In this document: one piece after another, positions 47,940 to 58,046 of the stretch
Layout of the letters: every line of letters begins with the position of its first letter
Position numbering within the stretch: position 1 is the first letter of the stretch
Assembly: GCA_009746045.1 (NCBI GenBank)
Contig: RPFO01000027.1
Coordinates: forward strand, 5,214,146 to 5,278,145
Origin: Mesostigma viride
Taxonomy: Eukaryota; Streptophyta; Mesostigmatophyceae; Mesostigmatales; Mesostigmataceae
DNA: 64,000 nt
Direction: 5' to 3'
Position numbers and translations under genes: made by a program
Notes under the pieces: model-generated
Told to the model about the DNA's origin: nothing
Database searches by the model: none
The model's input: only the letters and a program-made list of their open reading frames with translations

Positions 47940-48411
47940 GACCTCCTCACGGCCACGGCGATCTCCACAAAGTCGCTGAGCGCGGTCCTCCACTCCCAGA
48001 TCCAGTCTTTCTCACGCGAGGCGATGGGGTCCTCTGTGCTCTCGTTACTCTGGACCACCTTCTCCGCCTATGAGAACGCGACGGCCACCTACGTGATGTC
48101 TGCGGAAGGGCTCGTGGTAGGGTACCGCCGCACGGGGCCTGAGGTGGCACTGCTGAACAGCCCCATGGCGGTCGCCATCCCCGCCCCCCTCAGCGACCCC
48201 CTGAGCCTTAATTACGCGTATATCCCAGACAACGTGACAGGAATGCCCCGTTATGACGGCCCCTTGGTCAAGCAATGTGCGATCGGGTCGTGCCCAGACC
48301 CGTTGGATCGGACGGTTTACACGGCCCCCCTCATTCCGGTCCTCAGCAGTCCCGTATGGCTGGTCGGGCGGTCCCTTCCAGCGGCCAAGCTGAGTATTGT
48401 CACCTCCATCG
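47940..48411 (+). CDS. Phosphodiesterase exon 2, extracellular sensor-like region
   Basis: Acceptor TTGCAG, reads DLLTATAISTKSLSAVLHSQ and on to TYVMSAEGLVVGYRR, VALLNSPMAVAIPA and SSPVWLVGRSLPAAK. Helix followed by beta-rich text between two membrane segments is the layout of a Cache-type sensor. I infer this from layout, not from a firm motif. Donor G|GTGAGT at 48412. Confidence 0.75.
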
Positions 48412-48545
48412 GTGAGTGACACATGCACAGAAGCCGACATGTTTCTTTTCCTTCACTTGTTCTCGCTTCACCCGATGATGAGACATGCTCCCTGTGATGC
48501 CCGTGTATGATTGCAAATGCGTCGATCACTGTCGGCCAGTCAAGG

Positions 48546-48702
48546 TTGTCAGTGGAAGGGGTACTAATGACACTGATTACCATGTCCTAATCAGGTTGCT
48601 ATCTGATGCTGATGGCCGTGTATGTCAGTGGAAGGGGTACTAATGACACTAATTATCATGTCCTATTCAGGTTGCTATCTGATGCTGATGGCCGTGTATG
48701 TC
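48546..48702 (+). repeat. 82-bp tandem duplication in intron
   Basis: GTCAGTGGAAGGGGTACTAA...GCTGATGGCCGTGTAT occurs twice, the copies differing at a few bases. Confidence 0.85.
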
Positions 48703-49064
48703 TGTCCTATTTCTGTCAACGTAGACATTATGAGCCTTCCAGGGCTTGATAGCTGGGGCCACTGCCAGGTTAGCATCATGTGACGGAGATCCGTGACTGC
48801 TATCCACTCTGTCTGTCTGAGTTTGATAGACTCGGACAGCAAGCCCTCTGCATTACTGACAGGAGGCATGATGATGCTTATGAGGAGGAGGAGGAGGGTT
48901 GCTATCTAGGGTCTTTCCAGACTCTGTTATGTTACTTATGCCCTTCCCAAGTTCCTGCCACTGGCCAAGTCTGTATTGCAGGTGATGAGGACTTAGGGGT
49001 TGGGGGGGGAGAGTGCAGGTTCCCCTATGTCTCTGGAACGTAATTCTCTTCTTCGTCTAGGCTT

Positions 49065-49310
49065 CTCATAATTCTCATTATTCTCATTATTCTCATTATT
49101 CTCATTATTCTCATTATTCTCATTATCGTGTCCAGTGTCCTCCTCCTCCTCCTCCTCCTCCTCCTCCTCCTCCTCCTCCTCCTCCTCCTCCTCCTCCTCC
49201 TCCTCCTCCTCCTCCTCCTCCTCCTCCTCCTCCTCCTCCTCCTCCTCCTCCTCCTCCTCCTCCTCCTCCTCCTCCTCCTCCTCCTCCTCCTCCTCCTCCT
49301 CCTCCTCCTC
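49065..49310 (+). repeat. Microsatellites: ATTCTCATT units, then a (CCT)n tract of about 170 bp
   Basis: Seven TTCTCATTA-type 9-bp units (49065-49127), then about 57 uninterrupted CCT triplets (49138-49310). The tract makes false poly-Leu, poly-Ser, poly-Glu and poly-Arg frames. It is a long homopurine-homopyrimidine run inside an intron. Confidence 0.97.
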
Positions 49311-49508
49311 GCCGCCGCTGCCGGCGGCAGCTTCATTGTCTTCAAGGCCAGCCACCGTCATCATCACATCACCATCATCATCATCACGCACCTTAATCAC
49401 ACATGTACTCACCATGAGCTGGGCAGCATTGGGAATAACAGGTGGGCATGGGTGTGTTGGTATTCCAATTGCTGGATGCACGTGCATGCCCCTGGTATTG
49501 ATTGGCAG

Positions 49509-49812
49509 GGAACGTCGAGGAGCCCGTCATTAGCATGATAGCGAGCCTCAAGAACCACGCTGGCACGACGTCAGCCGTGCTGGCCATAGTGTTCTCCGCG
49601 AGAAAGCTTCAACCGTTTCTGCAGTCATCGAGCCCTGTTCAGCGCTACAAGGGCCGCATGTTTATCAGTGTGGGCAAGGACATCAACATCCTGTCCGCGT
49701 CCCATGGGCCCCTTTTCACGCCACCAACGGATCCTACTCATCCTACTCTTGCGCGGCCATCGTTCTTGTCAGCGATGCAGTCCTCTGACTATGTCATCAG
49801 TGGGGCTGCAAG
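49509..49812 (+). CDS. Phosphodiesterase exon 3, extracellular region
   Basis: Acceptor TTGGCAG. The text NVEEPVISMIASLKNHAGTT, VLAIVFSARKLQPFLQ and GRMFISVGKDINILSASHGP is typical of the second half of a sensor domain (a strand-rich VFSA... stretch). Phases 1 and 2 fit both neighbours. Donor AAG|GTACAA. Confidence 0.75.
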
Positions 49813-50324
49813 GTACAATTTGGCTCGTAATAACTATGTTGACTGTTCATCTGAGGTGGCCAGTCCTGCAGTTGACGTGGCTTGCTTGAGCAATTTTTTC
49901 CCTTGTCCTTATCAGGAAAGTTGTAATGCTGAAACTGCTTCTTGCTGGGGTAGATTTTTTCAGGGGGCGATGGTGGGCCAACCAAGCACAGCGACGTTTC
50001 TAAGATGTGGATTAGTGGAATCGCTGATATAGAAACAGTTGGTTGAACTCCCTTTATTCACGGACTATCTGTTGCCTTCCTTGATACAACATGTACGGCA
50101 GTGCGTGCAACGGTGATGACATTCCCACAATTAATGCATTCTGGGTCACAATTGCAGGACCAGCAATTGTGGCCCAGGATGCATGTGTAGGAGTGTCATA
50201 AGATGATAATGGATCGTCGAGCTTGGTTGCCAGTCGTGTTGTTATTCACGCGTGCTTCATTATCTGCCAACTGCCGTGCCATGTCGTGCCGCGGCCTGCT
50301 GTGGCCGCCTTGACTCGCGTTCAG

Positions 50325-50652
50325 GTTCTTAAACTCGACCTTCGGAGAGCAGATCTTCATGTCCTCGATCACGACGGAGACCGTGTTGGGACAAGGGTAC
50401 GGGATGTACTACATCAACAGCATGCCATTGATGTTTGAGGGCCTGAAGCTGCTGGTCACGTTGGCGGTGCCCCGCGACGAGTTCCGTGGCGAGATCGAGC
50501 ACTCGCGGCGCTACGGCCTCATCATCACGATGATCATCGTTATCGTCATGTTCGTCGTGGGGGGTCTGGCCATGTGCATGTCCACCACAGTCGTCAGCCG
50601 CAGACTGAGTGACCAGGAGAAAGGGCTGGACGAAGCGGCCGCGACCAACAAG
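50325..50652 (+). CDS. Phosphodiesterase exon 4 (end of sensor, TM2)
   Basis: Acceptor CGTTCAG at 50318-50324; the join gives RFLNSTFGEQIFMSSITTET with an N-glycosylation site. The second membrane segment at about residues 434-458 (YGLIITMIIVIVMFVVGGLA) is followed by a basic, cytoplasmic SRRLSDQEKG. Two membrane passes with about 330 residues between them place the sensor outside. Donor AAG|GTGCAG. Confidence 0.82.
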
Positions 50653-50739
50653 GTGCAGTGGGCGCAATTGGGTATCATCAGTATGGACTGCCAACCTGAC
50701 GTTCAAGGTTTCCAACGTACTGCAGTAGTGTAGCTATGG

Positions 50740-50893
50740 CTGGGATGAAGCGGCCGCTGTCAACAAGGCGCGGCAGGCACCTAGTTTCTTAGTGTGTGCA
50801 GCAGCGCAGGTAGTGTTAGTGCAATAAGAATAATGGGAATCCCATAGCATCCTAGTAAACATTGGATGAAGCAGCCGCGGTCATGGACAAGGT
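50740..50893 (+). repeat. Two copies of exon 4's 3' end in the following intron
   Basis: Exon text CTGGACGAAGCGGCCGCGAC|CAACAAG-GTGCAG recurs as CTGGGATGAAGCGGCCGCTG|TCAACAAGGCGC at 50740 and as TTGGATGAAGCAGCCGCGGT|CATGGACAAG-GTGTGT at 50862. The second keeps a good 5' splice site. Spacings are 115 and 121 bp. Confidence 0.85.
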
Positions 50894-51494
50894 GTGTTTT
50901 CCCATCTAAATATACATTTGAAAATGGTAAACATCACAAGTGAGAGCTGCAAATCGTGAAAAGCGCGAGACAGGAAGTCTATTGGCTACCAGGGGCAATT
51001 TTTTGATGACATCAGATGGAAGGTCGCCAGGTCAGTATATATAAGGTGTGCATAACCAGGAAGCCCTGCTTGCCAAGTACATTTGAAAGAGGTATATTAC
51101 TAGGGTTAGTACCAGGATACAAACCCACGCCCGGCATGGACCTTGAGTGGGATGCTGTCGAGTGCCTGCTGGGATTCCTACAGCGGTGGAAAGTTGAAAC
51201 AACGTCGTTCCTCAGAATCGAGCGTCACCAGGTCCTCCAGGCTTCTGCGATTTGTTTGCCATCAACTAGTAAATATTATTTTTGTATAACATCTATCATT
51301 ATAGAAGGTACCTTCTATACCCAGGGTGCGTACAAACGCTTCCCATCTGTCCTATTCATGACACAGAGATTGTTTCTTCTTTCTTCACGATTGCAATTCC
51401 TGAAGGTAGCGGTTCTGCTCATCGAGGCTGACTTGGTTGCTCTCTACTTCTTGTGGATGTGAATTGCAGATGTACACCTTCGATTTTGTTCTCC

Positions 51495-51668
51495 TATTCT
51501 GAATACAAACTTTGCGCTCGTGTTCTGCATACAAATCTTTGCGCTTCTATTCTGACTACAAACTTTGCGCACTTGTTTAAAATACTAAACTTTTCTCCTG
51601 TTCTGAATACGAAACTTTGCGCTCCTATTCTGAATACGAAACTTTGCGCTCCTGTTCTGAAAACGAAA
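51495..51668 (+). repeat. 29-bp minisatellite in intron
   Basis: About six imperfect units of TTCTGAATACGAAACTTTGC-GCTCCTA. Confidence 0.9.
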
Positions 51669-51731
51669 CGGTCTTGTTCTTCATGGCATGCGTTTGTGCA
51701 TGCATGCAAATATTCACCCACTTGATCGCAG

Positions 51732-51992
51732 GCGCTGGCGCAAGAACTCTCGAGGCTGACGTCCACCGGGGTTTCCACGTGGCCGGAGGTTGACATGGGC
51801 ACCCCCCTGGAGAAAGTGCGGACGATTCTCAAGGGTCTGACGCCGGGCCACGTGCTGACGCGATCGCAGCTGCAGCAGCTGCAGGAGCTCATCACCGCTG
51901 ATGACCTTCACAGGCCGCAGTTCCTGGCGAGCATGCAGTCCAGTGCGGGCATGGATGTCTTCCAGTCAAGAACAAGCAGAGGGAAGATTCAG
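51732..51992 (+). CDS. Phosphodiesterase exon 5, cytoplasmic linker
   Basis: Acceptor GATCGCAG, phase 0 at both ends. ALAQELSRLTSTGVSTWPEV, then TPLEKVRTILKGL and RSQLQQLQELITADDLHRPQ. Helical and partly Gln/Leu-rich, plausible as a signalling helix or regulatory linker between TM2 and the catalytic domain. Donor CAG|GTACAG. Confidence 0.75.
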
Positions 51993-52083
51993 GTACAGTG
52001 TGATGCACAATTGCTGGAAGCTGTAATTCAGCATGCCAGCCGTGTAATAAAAGTAGTGCCCCGTGGACGTCTCAATTAAATGA

Positions 52084-52127
52084 TGCTGGGAAGGTGCAGG
52101 TGTAGTGCGATGCGCCTGATTGCAGTT
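52084..52127 (+). repeat. Copy of exon 5's 3' boundary in the intron
   Basis: GGGAAGGTGCAGGTGTAGTG|CGATGCGCCTGATTGCAG resembles GGGAAGATTCAGGTACAGTG|TGATGCACAATTGCTGGAAG (from 51981), spaced 107 bp, including the CAG|GT junction. Confidence 0.7.
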
Positions 52128-52399
52128 TGTTTTTTGGTAGTCTAATTCTGTGAGTTGCGCGAGCAGCGCCCCATCGACAAAATCCAATTGCTTGGCTATT
52201 GAGAGTCAATATCAATTCTACTGGCTCCCTGGGGCCAGAACACAAGACAGGTCGCAGATACCACTACCAATGCTGTAGCTGGCTAGCTGTTGGTCAGGAA
52301 TGACTGCTTTTTGCTCAATAATGTTATTGCTTTTCGTTATTGTTCTTATGGTCAAGTTTTATCTTCAAAACAAGTTTTGCGGGCTTCGCCCGCGACATT

Positions 52400-52675
52400 A
52401 GAGCTCGTACTTTTTGTGGCCGGGGACCGGCCAGGGAGCCCCGGCTAGGGAGGTGCGTGACACCACGTACCGCCGCCGAGGGCCAGGTGGCGCTAGCCTC
52501 GCCAAGGAGCGCGCGCTAGCTTTAGGGTTTCGACCACAAGATTCATGGAGGTTGGCAAAAGGGTGAAGAACAAAAACCCGAGAAAAATGCAAGAACTGGT
52601 AAGATTCGAACCCGAAGCCTCCCGGTTATGAAACTAATGATGAAGTGTACCTTGGTCAACGCAACCAACTTTCGC
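52400..52675 (-). repeat. Possible tRNA-derived SINE
   Basis: On the minus strand a B-box-like GGGTTCGAATC (52602-52612) sits about 45 nt downstream of GTTGCGTTGACCAAGG (A-box-like), with TTTCATAAC as a would-be Met anticodon loop. The stems do not pair well, so it is not a working tRNA. The text continues as an unrelated body. It ends next to the DIRS-like element at 52683. Confidence 0.35.
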
Positions 52676-52685
52676 GGAAGTTGAA

Positions 52686-53117
52686 TCGTGGTTCTCTGAA
52701 CATAGTTTCTTTATAGTGAGATGGAAGGGTAGCCGCTATAGCTAGGTTATTGGGTTCACGTGACATACCTTTTGAGGCCGGTGCGGCCTGATCCGGATCA
52801 GTCGTGGCCAAAGCTTTGGCCAGTTTTTCTTGGCCAGGTGGCAGGAGCTACGTTGAGATATAAACCTGCCACTGTCTAGGTTTCTTGGCTCATGGCGTAG
52901 TGATTAACTAGATCTAGATTCTTTCTCTCACGCAATATGTGACCTAATAGCCCCGGCAGCCTTACGTAAGCTGCCGGCAATTAGAACGCCACATTGCGTC
53001 ATTTGTTCAGACGCAACATTTGCGTGGCGAAAAAATGCCGTCCGGGCCAAGGCCGCATGACACGCAAAAAAGGACAAAAACAAACCCACCTAGCTAAGGT
53101 CGGCCTCTTTTCTTTTC
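52686..53117 (+). repeat. Split direct repeat A1
   Basis: Same as 57590-58021 on reading. Contains GCCAAAGCTTTGGC and GCCGGCAGCTTACG-type palindromes; likely promoter and circle-junction template (inference). Confidence 0.92.
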
Positions 53118-53204
53118 ACGAGGGCGGCGACAGCAAGCCAGGGGAAACGAACCTCTGGTTTGACGAACCTGTACTGTCGGAGCCATTTTTGGCCCTGAGC
53201 AGCA

Positions 53205-56200
53205 ATGCCGAAGGGGCGCAAAGCTACAGGAGGGCAGGCAGCGCGCGGGGAGGACGGGACGCCCACACCGCGGGCTGCTGCCGCCAGTCACGCGCCAGTC
53301 GCCTTCAGCGCCAAAAAGAAGCAGCTCGCCACTCTGCTCGCCAAGTGCATCAGCCCCGCAGAGGCGGTGGGGGCAGTCGAGCAGGTCTTCGGTGCCGAGG
53401 ACTGGGTGACGGACGCCAGCTCGTGGAGCTCGAGCCAGCTGAAGTCTGTCGTGCAGTTGCTGGCCGATCACGTTGATGTTGGCGACGTGTTGGACGCACG
53501 TGACCCAAACGGAACGTTGGTGGCAAAACTGCTGGCCGTGGCAGATCTCGCGGCGGACGAGGAGGAGGATCAGGCGCTGCCACCAACGACACCTGCGCAG
53601 CGAAAAATGGCCAAGCCGAAAGGCGCGGCCAAGGTTTCGGCAGGTGGGGGGGCTGTCGGAAAGGAAATGAGGGCGAGGTTGGCGACATTCGTTGGGGCAC
53701 CTCCGGAAACCGAAAATCAGGACGACGAGGAGGACGAGGAGGGGGAGGTCGCAGCCGAGAAATTCATGCAAGGTTTGAAGGCAGCGCTGGGAGGAATGGA
53801 GGGGGCGGGAAGCCACTTCAAGGCCTCGAAAGGGGTGGCGCTGCCAAGCCGAGCCAAGAGCGTGAAATATCGGGTTTCGGAGCGGGTGCTGCCGGGGGTG
53901 TTGGAGGACGCCAGCGACAATGGGATGGGAATCCGGTCGTGGGTCATGACGGTAAAGCCTGGAAATTGGCGGAACATGGAGAACAGGAAAATTGTCATGA
54001 ACATTGCATTGGCCATGGACACCCTTCTCAAGGAGCTGGGCTCAGCAGCCGGGGAGCTTGTGGGCATGGAGTACCTAATGAGGGTGGTGGCGGCCTTGCT
54101 GCAGGTGGAGGGCAAGGAGGGGGGGGTGGAAGGTGGCCAGCCACCTCCTGCCATTGGGGGAGGAGGCTGCACTGTCAGCCACCCCGGCTGTCAAGGCAGC
54201 TCTCCAAACTGCCATCCTCTTGGACAAGCTCAGCAAGGCTCAACAAGTAGGGAAATAGAATCCCAGCGGGACCGCTCCCTTTTCCCGCTGCCATACCCAC
54301 TTAGGCCAGCGTACACCGCGTGGGGCAGGGTGAGATCGGCACGCCGGCGACAGCGTGCCACGCGCCGCCACCGCGAGTACACACTGCAATGCAAGGTAGT
54401 GCGTTGGCTTAATTGGCTGTGGGGAGGGGGGCAAGACCCTCCTCCTAACCCTAGAGGGGCGTGCTCTAAGGGGAGGGAGGAGGCCCTTGCGAGGGTCAAG
54501 AGGCACTGCACCTGGCACAGTCGCCGCGTAGGGGGCGTTGCGACAGGCCAGGAGCAAGAAGGTGCTGATGCAATATATGGGAAGCAGAATAAGTATGAAC
54601 AACTGCGCGCGGACGCGGTGAGTCTACCAAAGGCGGAGGTGGCGGGGAAGGCACGGCTGCTCGACCTGTTGGCTATGCGGCCGAGCTGGCGGGAGATATA
54701 TGCCAGCGAAGAGAACTGCATCAAGCCAGCGGTCGTGGCGAGCGCAAAGTATTGGAATGTGCCCAAGCCCAGCCGGGGATGCTCCATGGCTGAATGGGGC
54801 AAGCTCATGAGCCGGGCAGCGGGCGTGGGCATGGTGGCGTTCCGGGAGAGGCGGCCCAAGTGGGTGGATGGCTGCTTTGGAGTGGCCAAGGGGGTGGGTG
54901 AGCTTCGGTTCATCGTCAACAGGAAGCTGGGCAACCTGCTGTGGGTGGACCCCCCCAAGATCCTGCTACCCCACCTGGGCATCCTCGTGGAGGTCTACAT
55001 CAAAGGCTGGTGCTACTGCGCCAAGAGCGACCTCGTGTCATACTACTATTCCATCGAGGTGCCCGAGTGGTGGTGGGACTACCAAGGGCTTCCTAGTGTG
55101 TGGTCGACTAGCGTAGGTCTGGCAGGGCCCAGGCGGAAGGTGTGGCCCGTGCTCAAGGTGCTGGCCATGGGACATTCCCATGCGGTGGCGCTGGGGGAGG
55201 CCATCCATGAGATGGTGCTCTACATGACCGGTGCCCTGGATCCGAGGCGCCAGGTCAACTACCTCTCAAGCGCAGGTGAGCTCACCTTGGTGCGCGACGA
55301 GTGTGGCCAGCCACTGCGCTTGGCCATCGAGTACAAGGAGGAGCGCGCCGGGGAGCTTCAGATTGACCTGGAAAACCCCCCTGCCCCCATGCTGTCCATC
55401 ACCATTGATGACTTGGTGGCCAGCAACGGGCGGACCTGCGAGGCGGTGAACCAGCTCATCACGCGCGCTATTGAGGAAGGCTACCTCCCTAACAACCTTG
55501 TGCCGTCTAAGGAGAAGACTAAGATGGCGAGCCTGGAAGGGGACGAGCTAGAAGCCCTAGGGGTGGTGCACCGACGGAACGGCGTGCTGGAACCAACGGT
55601 CAAGCAGCTCAACCTTGTGATCGCCCACACGCAGGCTATACTCACTCGAGGCCGAGCTACGGCCGAGGGGCTGGCTGCCGTCTTGGGGCGGTGGTTGTGG
55701 CTGCAGATGTTAAGCCGCAGCTGCTTGTCCATTTGGCAGCAATGTTTCAAATTCATCAGCCTGCAAGGGTGGGGGCAGCGATCCTGGGTGCTGTGGGCCG
55801 GGGTGCGGGAGGAGTTAGAGTGTGCCCTGGCCTTGGCTCCCATGCTAAGGGTTGACCGAAGCGCACCTTTGGCCCGTGAGGTGGTTGCATCTGACGCGTC
55901 CACCTACGGGCAAGGTGTCGTGTACGCAACCATGGAGCCGGGCGATGTGACGGAGCTGGCGAGGGCACGAGAGGTGCGGGGGTACCCGACTTTGCTCATA
56001 CCAAGTGAGGTGGCCTACGCTGGCCCTAGGCCACTGAGCGCGCGGGCGCAACAAGCAATCACTAGCCAGCAATGGCGGGTTGGGGTCCGGAGTCGTTGGC
56101 GGGATCCGGGGATGCACATCAACGAGAAGGAGGTGCGGGCTGCAGTGAAGGGCGTGGAGAGGAGTGCGCGCAGCTTGGCAAACCGAGGCAAGCGGGTGGT

Positions 56201-57380
56201 GAGGTTGGTGGACTCCACCGCGGCGTTGGGCTGCTTGGCTAAGGGGCGGTCCTCATCCCACAAGCTCAACAAGCAGTGCCGCCGCTTGTGCGCGCTGACC
56301 CTCGCCACGGGGAGTCGTTCCCAGTGGGTGTGGACGCCGAGTGCACTTCAACCAGCCGATGGCGTTTCTCGCGGCCAATCCATGGCGACTTTCTTGGCAG
56401 GCTGGGTGCGCGACCTGACCGCGGAAGGCATCCATCCTAACCCGGGGCCCCCTGCACCTGTTAGCTACCTTCCATTGCTAGAGGGGAAAGTAAAGCCGGC
56501 TACTTTGCTGGCCTACCGTCGTGGTCTTGATTCCCTCTTGACTTGGTGGGAGGCTGGTGGGCGGGCGGACGGGTCATCGTCACGAGCTGACACCCTTGAG
56601 GAGACATTTTGTGCGTATGTCGCCTGGGCTCATTTTCGGGGGTACAGCCGCCAAGTGTGTGTCAATGCCTTGATGGGGTTGCAACTTTATTATCCCGGTA
56701 TGGTGAAGCGGTGGGACTTGGCCCGTGGCGTCCTCGCTGGGTGGAAAACACTTGTGCCCCCCCGTGCCCCTCCTCCCATTCCATGGGAGGCGGCGTTTGC
56801 ACTTGCCAGCACGATGGTCATGCAAGGTCAGCGCCTTGCGGGCCTGCTGGTTGTCATCGTGTTCCGCCATTACCTGCGAATCTCGGAGGCGCTGAACCTC
56901 CGTGTTGGCCATGTGCGCCTCCAGCCTGACGTTCGGCTTGGGCCGGCTCAACGGGGCGCCCTACTGCTGAGGTCTACCAAGACCTCTAAGGGCAAGACTC
57001 AGTCAGTGGTGGTAGAAGATGTGATGTCTGAAACCATCCTCCGTCACTGCATCGCGGGTAAGCACGCTTGGGAGGCCGTGTTCCCTTTCACCTACCCGCA
57101 ATTCCGGCGCATTTGGCAGGCTGCGAGTCAGGCCTTGGGGGTCGCCCAGATTTTCACCATTCACGGGCTGCGGCATGGAGGTGCCACTCACGATTTCCTC
57201 GCGGGTCGCAGCATGGGGGACATCCAGGGCCGGGGGCGCTGGCTTAGCAGCTCCACGGTTGCCCATTATGTGGGCTTGCACCGCAGTTTGGAGGTGCAGC
57301 TGCCTGAGGTTATTCTTCGGGCCATGGCCGCCTGCCCCCCTCGGGCCTGGCGGGCTATTTTGAAATTGCCCTCCACCTAA
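53205..57380 (+). CDS. DIRS-like polyprotein: Gag, RT, RNase H, 2A-like motif, tyrosine recombinase
   Basis: Open for 1,391 codons. Gag-like residues 1-305 (Ala/Glu-rich; acidic run DDEEDEEGE). RT about 540-800: FGVAKGVGELRFIVNRK, KSDLVSYYYSIEVPE (motif A Asp), KVLAMGHSHAVALGEA (motif B), LSITIDDLVASN (motif C; IDD for YxDD). RNase H about 890-1060: VVASDASTYGQGVV, INEKEVRAAVKG, RLVDSTAALG, ALQPADGVSRG. EGIHPNPGPP at 1074-1083 is 2A-like. Recombinase 1090-1391: LRISEALNL (Arg), IHGLRHGGATH (His, Arg), RGRWLSSSTVAHYV (Trp in place of His, Tyr nucleophile). All key residues are seen. Between about 54120 and 54587 the frame of this ORF is not the sensible one (see next feature). Confidence 0.9.
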   Translation: MPKGRKATGGQAARGEDGTPTPRAAAASHAPVAFSAKKKQLATLLAKCISPAEAVGAVEQVFGAEDWVTDASSWSSSQLKSVVQLLADHVDVGDVLDARDPNGTLVAKLLAVADLAADEEEDQALPPTTPAQRKMAKPKGAAKVSAGGGAVGKEMRARLATFVGAPPETENQDDEEDEEGEVAAEKFMQGLKAALGGMEGAGSHFKASKGVALPSRAKSVKYRVSERVLPGVLEDASDNGMGIRSWVMTVKPGNWRNMENRKIVMNIALAMDTLLKELGSAAGELVGMEYLMRVVAALLQVEGKEGGVEGGQPPPAIGGGGCTVSHPGCQGSSPNCHPLGQAQQGSTSREIESQRDRSLFPLPYPLRPAYTAWGRVRSARRRQRATRRHREYTLQCKVVRWLNWLWGGGQDPPPNPRGACSKGREEALARVKRHCTWHSRRVGGVATGQEQEGADAIYGKQNKYEQLRADAVSLPKAEVAGKARLLDLLAMRPSWREIYASEENCIKPAVVASAKYWNVPKPSRGCSMAEWGKLMSRAAGVGMVAFRERRPKWVDGCFGVAKGVGELRFIVNRKLGNLLWVDPPKILLPHLGILVEVYIKGWCYCAKSDLVSYYYSIEVPEWWWDYQGLPSVWSTSVGLAGPRRKVWPVLKVLAMGHSHAVALGEAIHEMVLYMTGALDPRRQVNYLSSAGELTLVRDECGQPLRLAIEYKEERAGELQIDLENPPAPMLSITIDDLVASNGRTCEAVNQLITRAIEEGYLPNNLVPSKEKTKMASLEGDELEALGVVHRRNGVLEPTVKQLNLVIAHTQAILTRGRATAEGLAAVLGRWLWLQMLSRSCLSIWQQCFKFISLQGWGQRSWVLWAGVREELECALALAPMLRVDRSAPLAREVVASDASTYGQGVVYATMEPGDVTELARAREVRGYPTLLIPSEVAYAGPRPLSARAQQAITSQQWRVGVRSRWRDPGMHINEKEVRAAVKGVERSARSLANRGKRVVRLVDSTAALGCLAKGRSSSHKLNKQCRRLCALTLATGSRSQWVWTPSALQPADGVSRGQSMATFLAGWVRDLTAEGIHPNPGPPAPVSYLPLLEGKVKPATLLAYRRGLDSLLTWWEAGGRADGSSSRADTLEETFCAYVAWAHFRGYSRQVCVNALMGLQLYYPGMVKRWDLARGVLAGWKTLVPPRAPPPIPWEAAFALASTMVMQGQRLAGLLVVIVFRHYLRISEALNLRVGHVRLQPDVRLGPAQRGALLLRSTKTSKGKTQSVVVEDVMSETILRHCIAGKHAWEAVFPFTYPQFRRIWQAASQALGVAQIFTIHGLRHGGATHDFLAGRSMGDIQGRGRWLSSSTVAHYVGLHRSLEVQLPEVILRAMAACPPRAWRAILKLPST
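54247..54587 (+). other. Intron-like segment inside the DIRS-like ORF
   Basis: After a G8 run at about 54118-54126 the meaningful Gag frame is +1 (WKVASHLLPLGEEAALSATP, then KAALQTAILLDKLSKAQQ) and meets a stop 12 bp past CAACAA (54241-54246). GTAGGG follows, and the sensible text resumes after GAAGCAG at 54588 (NKYEQLRADAVSLPKAEVAG). The 341 bp between are bounded by GT and AG and have an Arg-rich nonsense-like translation. AAGTA occurs at both ends (54245-54249, 54591-54595). It may be a real intron, an inserted element that can be spliced, or a damaged insertion. Confidence 0.5.
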
Positions 57381-57452
57381 TTTGGTTGTTCATTTCTCTG
57401 TCATTATGCTAGGTTCTTTGCCCCTGGCATGGATCGCCAGGGAGGGATATAA

Positions 57453-57589
57453 GGGTAAGGCTAGCCTTTGCCAAGCAATAAGTGTTCCCATGAGCATCGG
57501 CGGCCGGGATGTGGCCTGCCTTTTGTATGTGCTCCACTCATTGTTTTAATAAAGAGTCTGGTTACCCTGGAGTTCCACGGTTAATAGAA
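57453..57589 (+). repeat. Split direct repeat B1
   Basis: 137 bp, repeated at 58047-58183. Contains TTTTAATAAAGAGTCTGG, a poly(A)-signal-like AATAAA. Confidence 0.92.
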
Positions 57590-58021
57590 TCGTGGTTCTC
57601 TGAACATAGTTTCTTTATAGTGAGATGGAAGGGTAGCCGCTATAGCTAGGTTATTGGGTTCACGTGACATACCTTTTGAGGCCGGTGCGGCCTGATCCGG
57701 ATCAGTCGTGGCCAAAGCTTTGGCCAGTTTTTCTTGGCCAGGTGGCAGGAGCTACGTTGAGATATAAACCTGCCACTGTCTAGGTTTCTTGGCTCATGGC
57801 GTAGTGATTAACTAGATCTAGATTCTTTCTCTCACGCAATATGTGACCTAATAGCCCCGGCAGCCTTACGTAAGCTGCCGGCAATTAGAACGCCACATTG
57901 CGTCATTTGTTCAGACGCAACATTTGCGTGGCGAAAAAATGCCGTCCGGGCCAAGGCCGCATGACACGCAAAAAAGGACAAAAACAAACCCACCTAGCTA
58001 AGGTCGGCCTCTTTTCTTTTC
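57590..58021 (+). repeat. Split direct repeat A2
   Basis: Copy of A1, directly joined to B1. Confidence 0.93.
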
Positions 58022-58046
58022 CCGCCCACCCTCCCTGCGTGTTTGG

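Noticed and set aside
49025-49538. Long open frames coding poly-Leu, poly-Ser, poly-Glu or poly-Arg
   Set aside because: They are translations of the (CCT)n microsatellite inside an intron; no start context or domain.
51016-51462. 148-aa open frame between phosphodiesterase exons 4 and 5
   Set aside because: No PDE-family or other motif, and exons 4 and 5 already join in phase 0; more likely intron.
52600-52675. Functional tRNA gene
   Set aside because: The anticodon and acceptor stems do not pair; only the T-loop and loop-like motifs remain.
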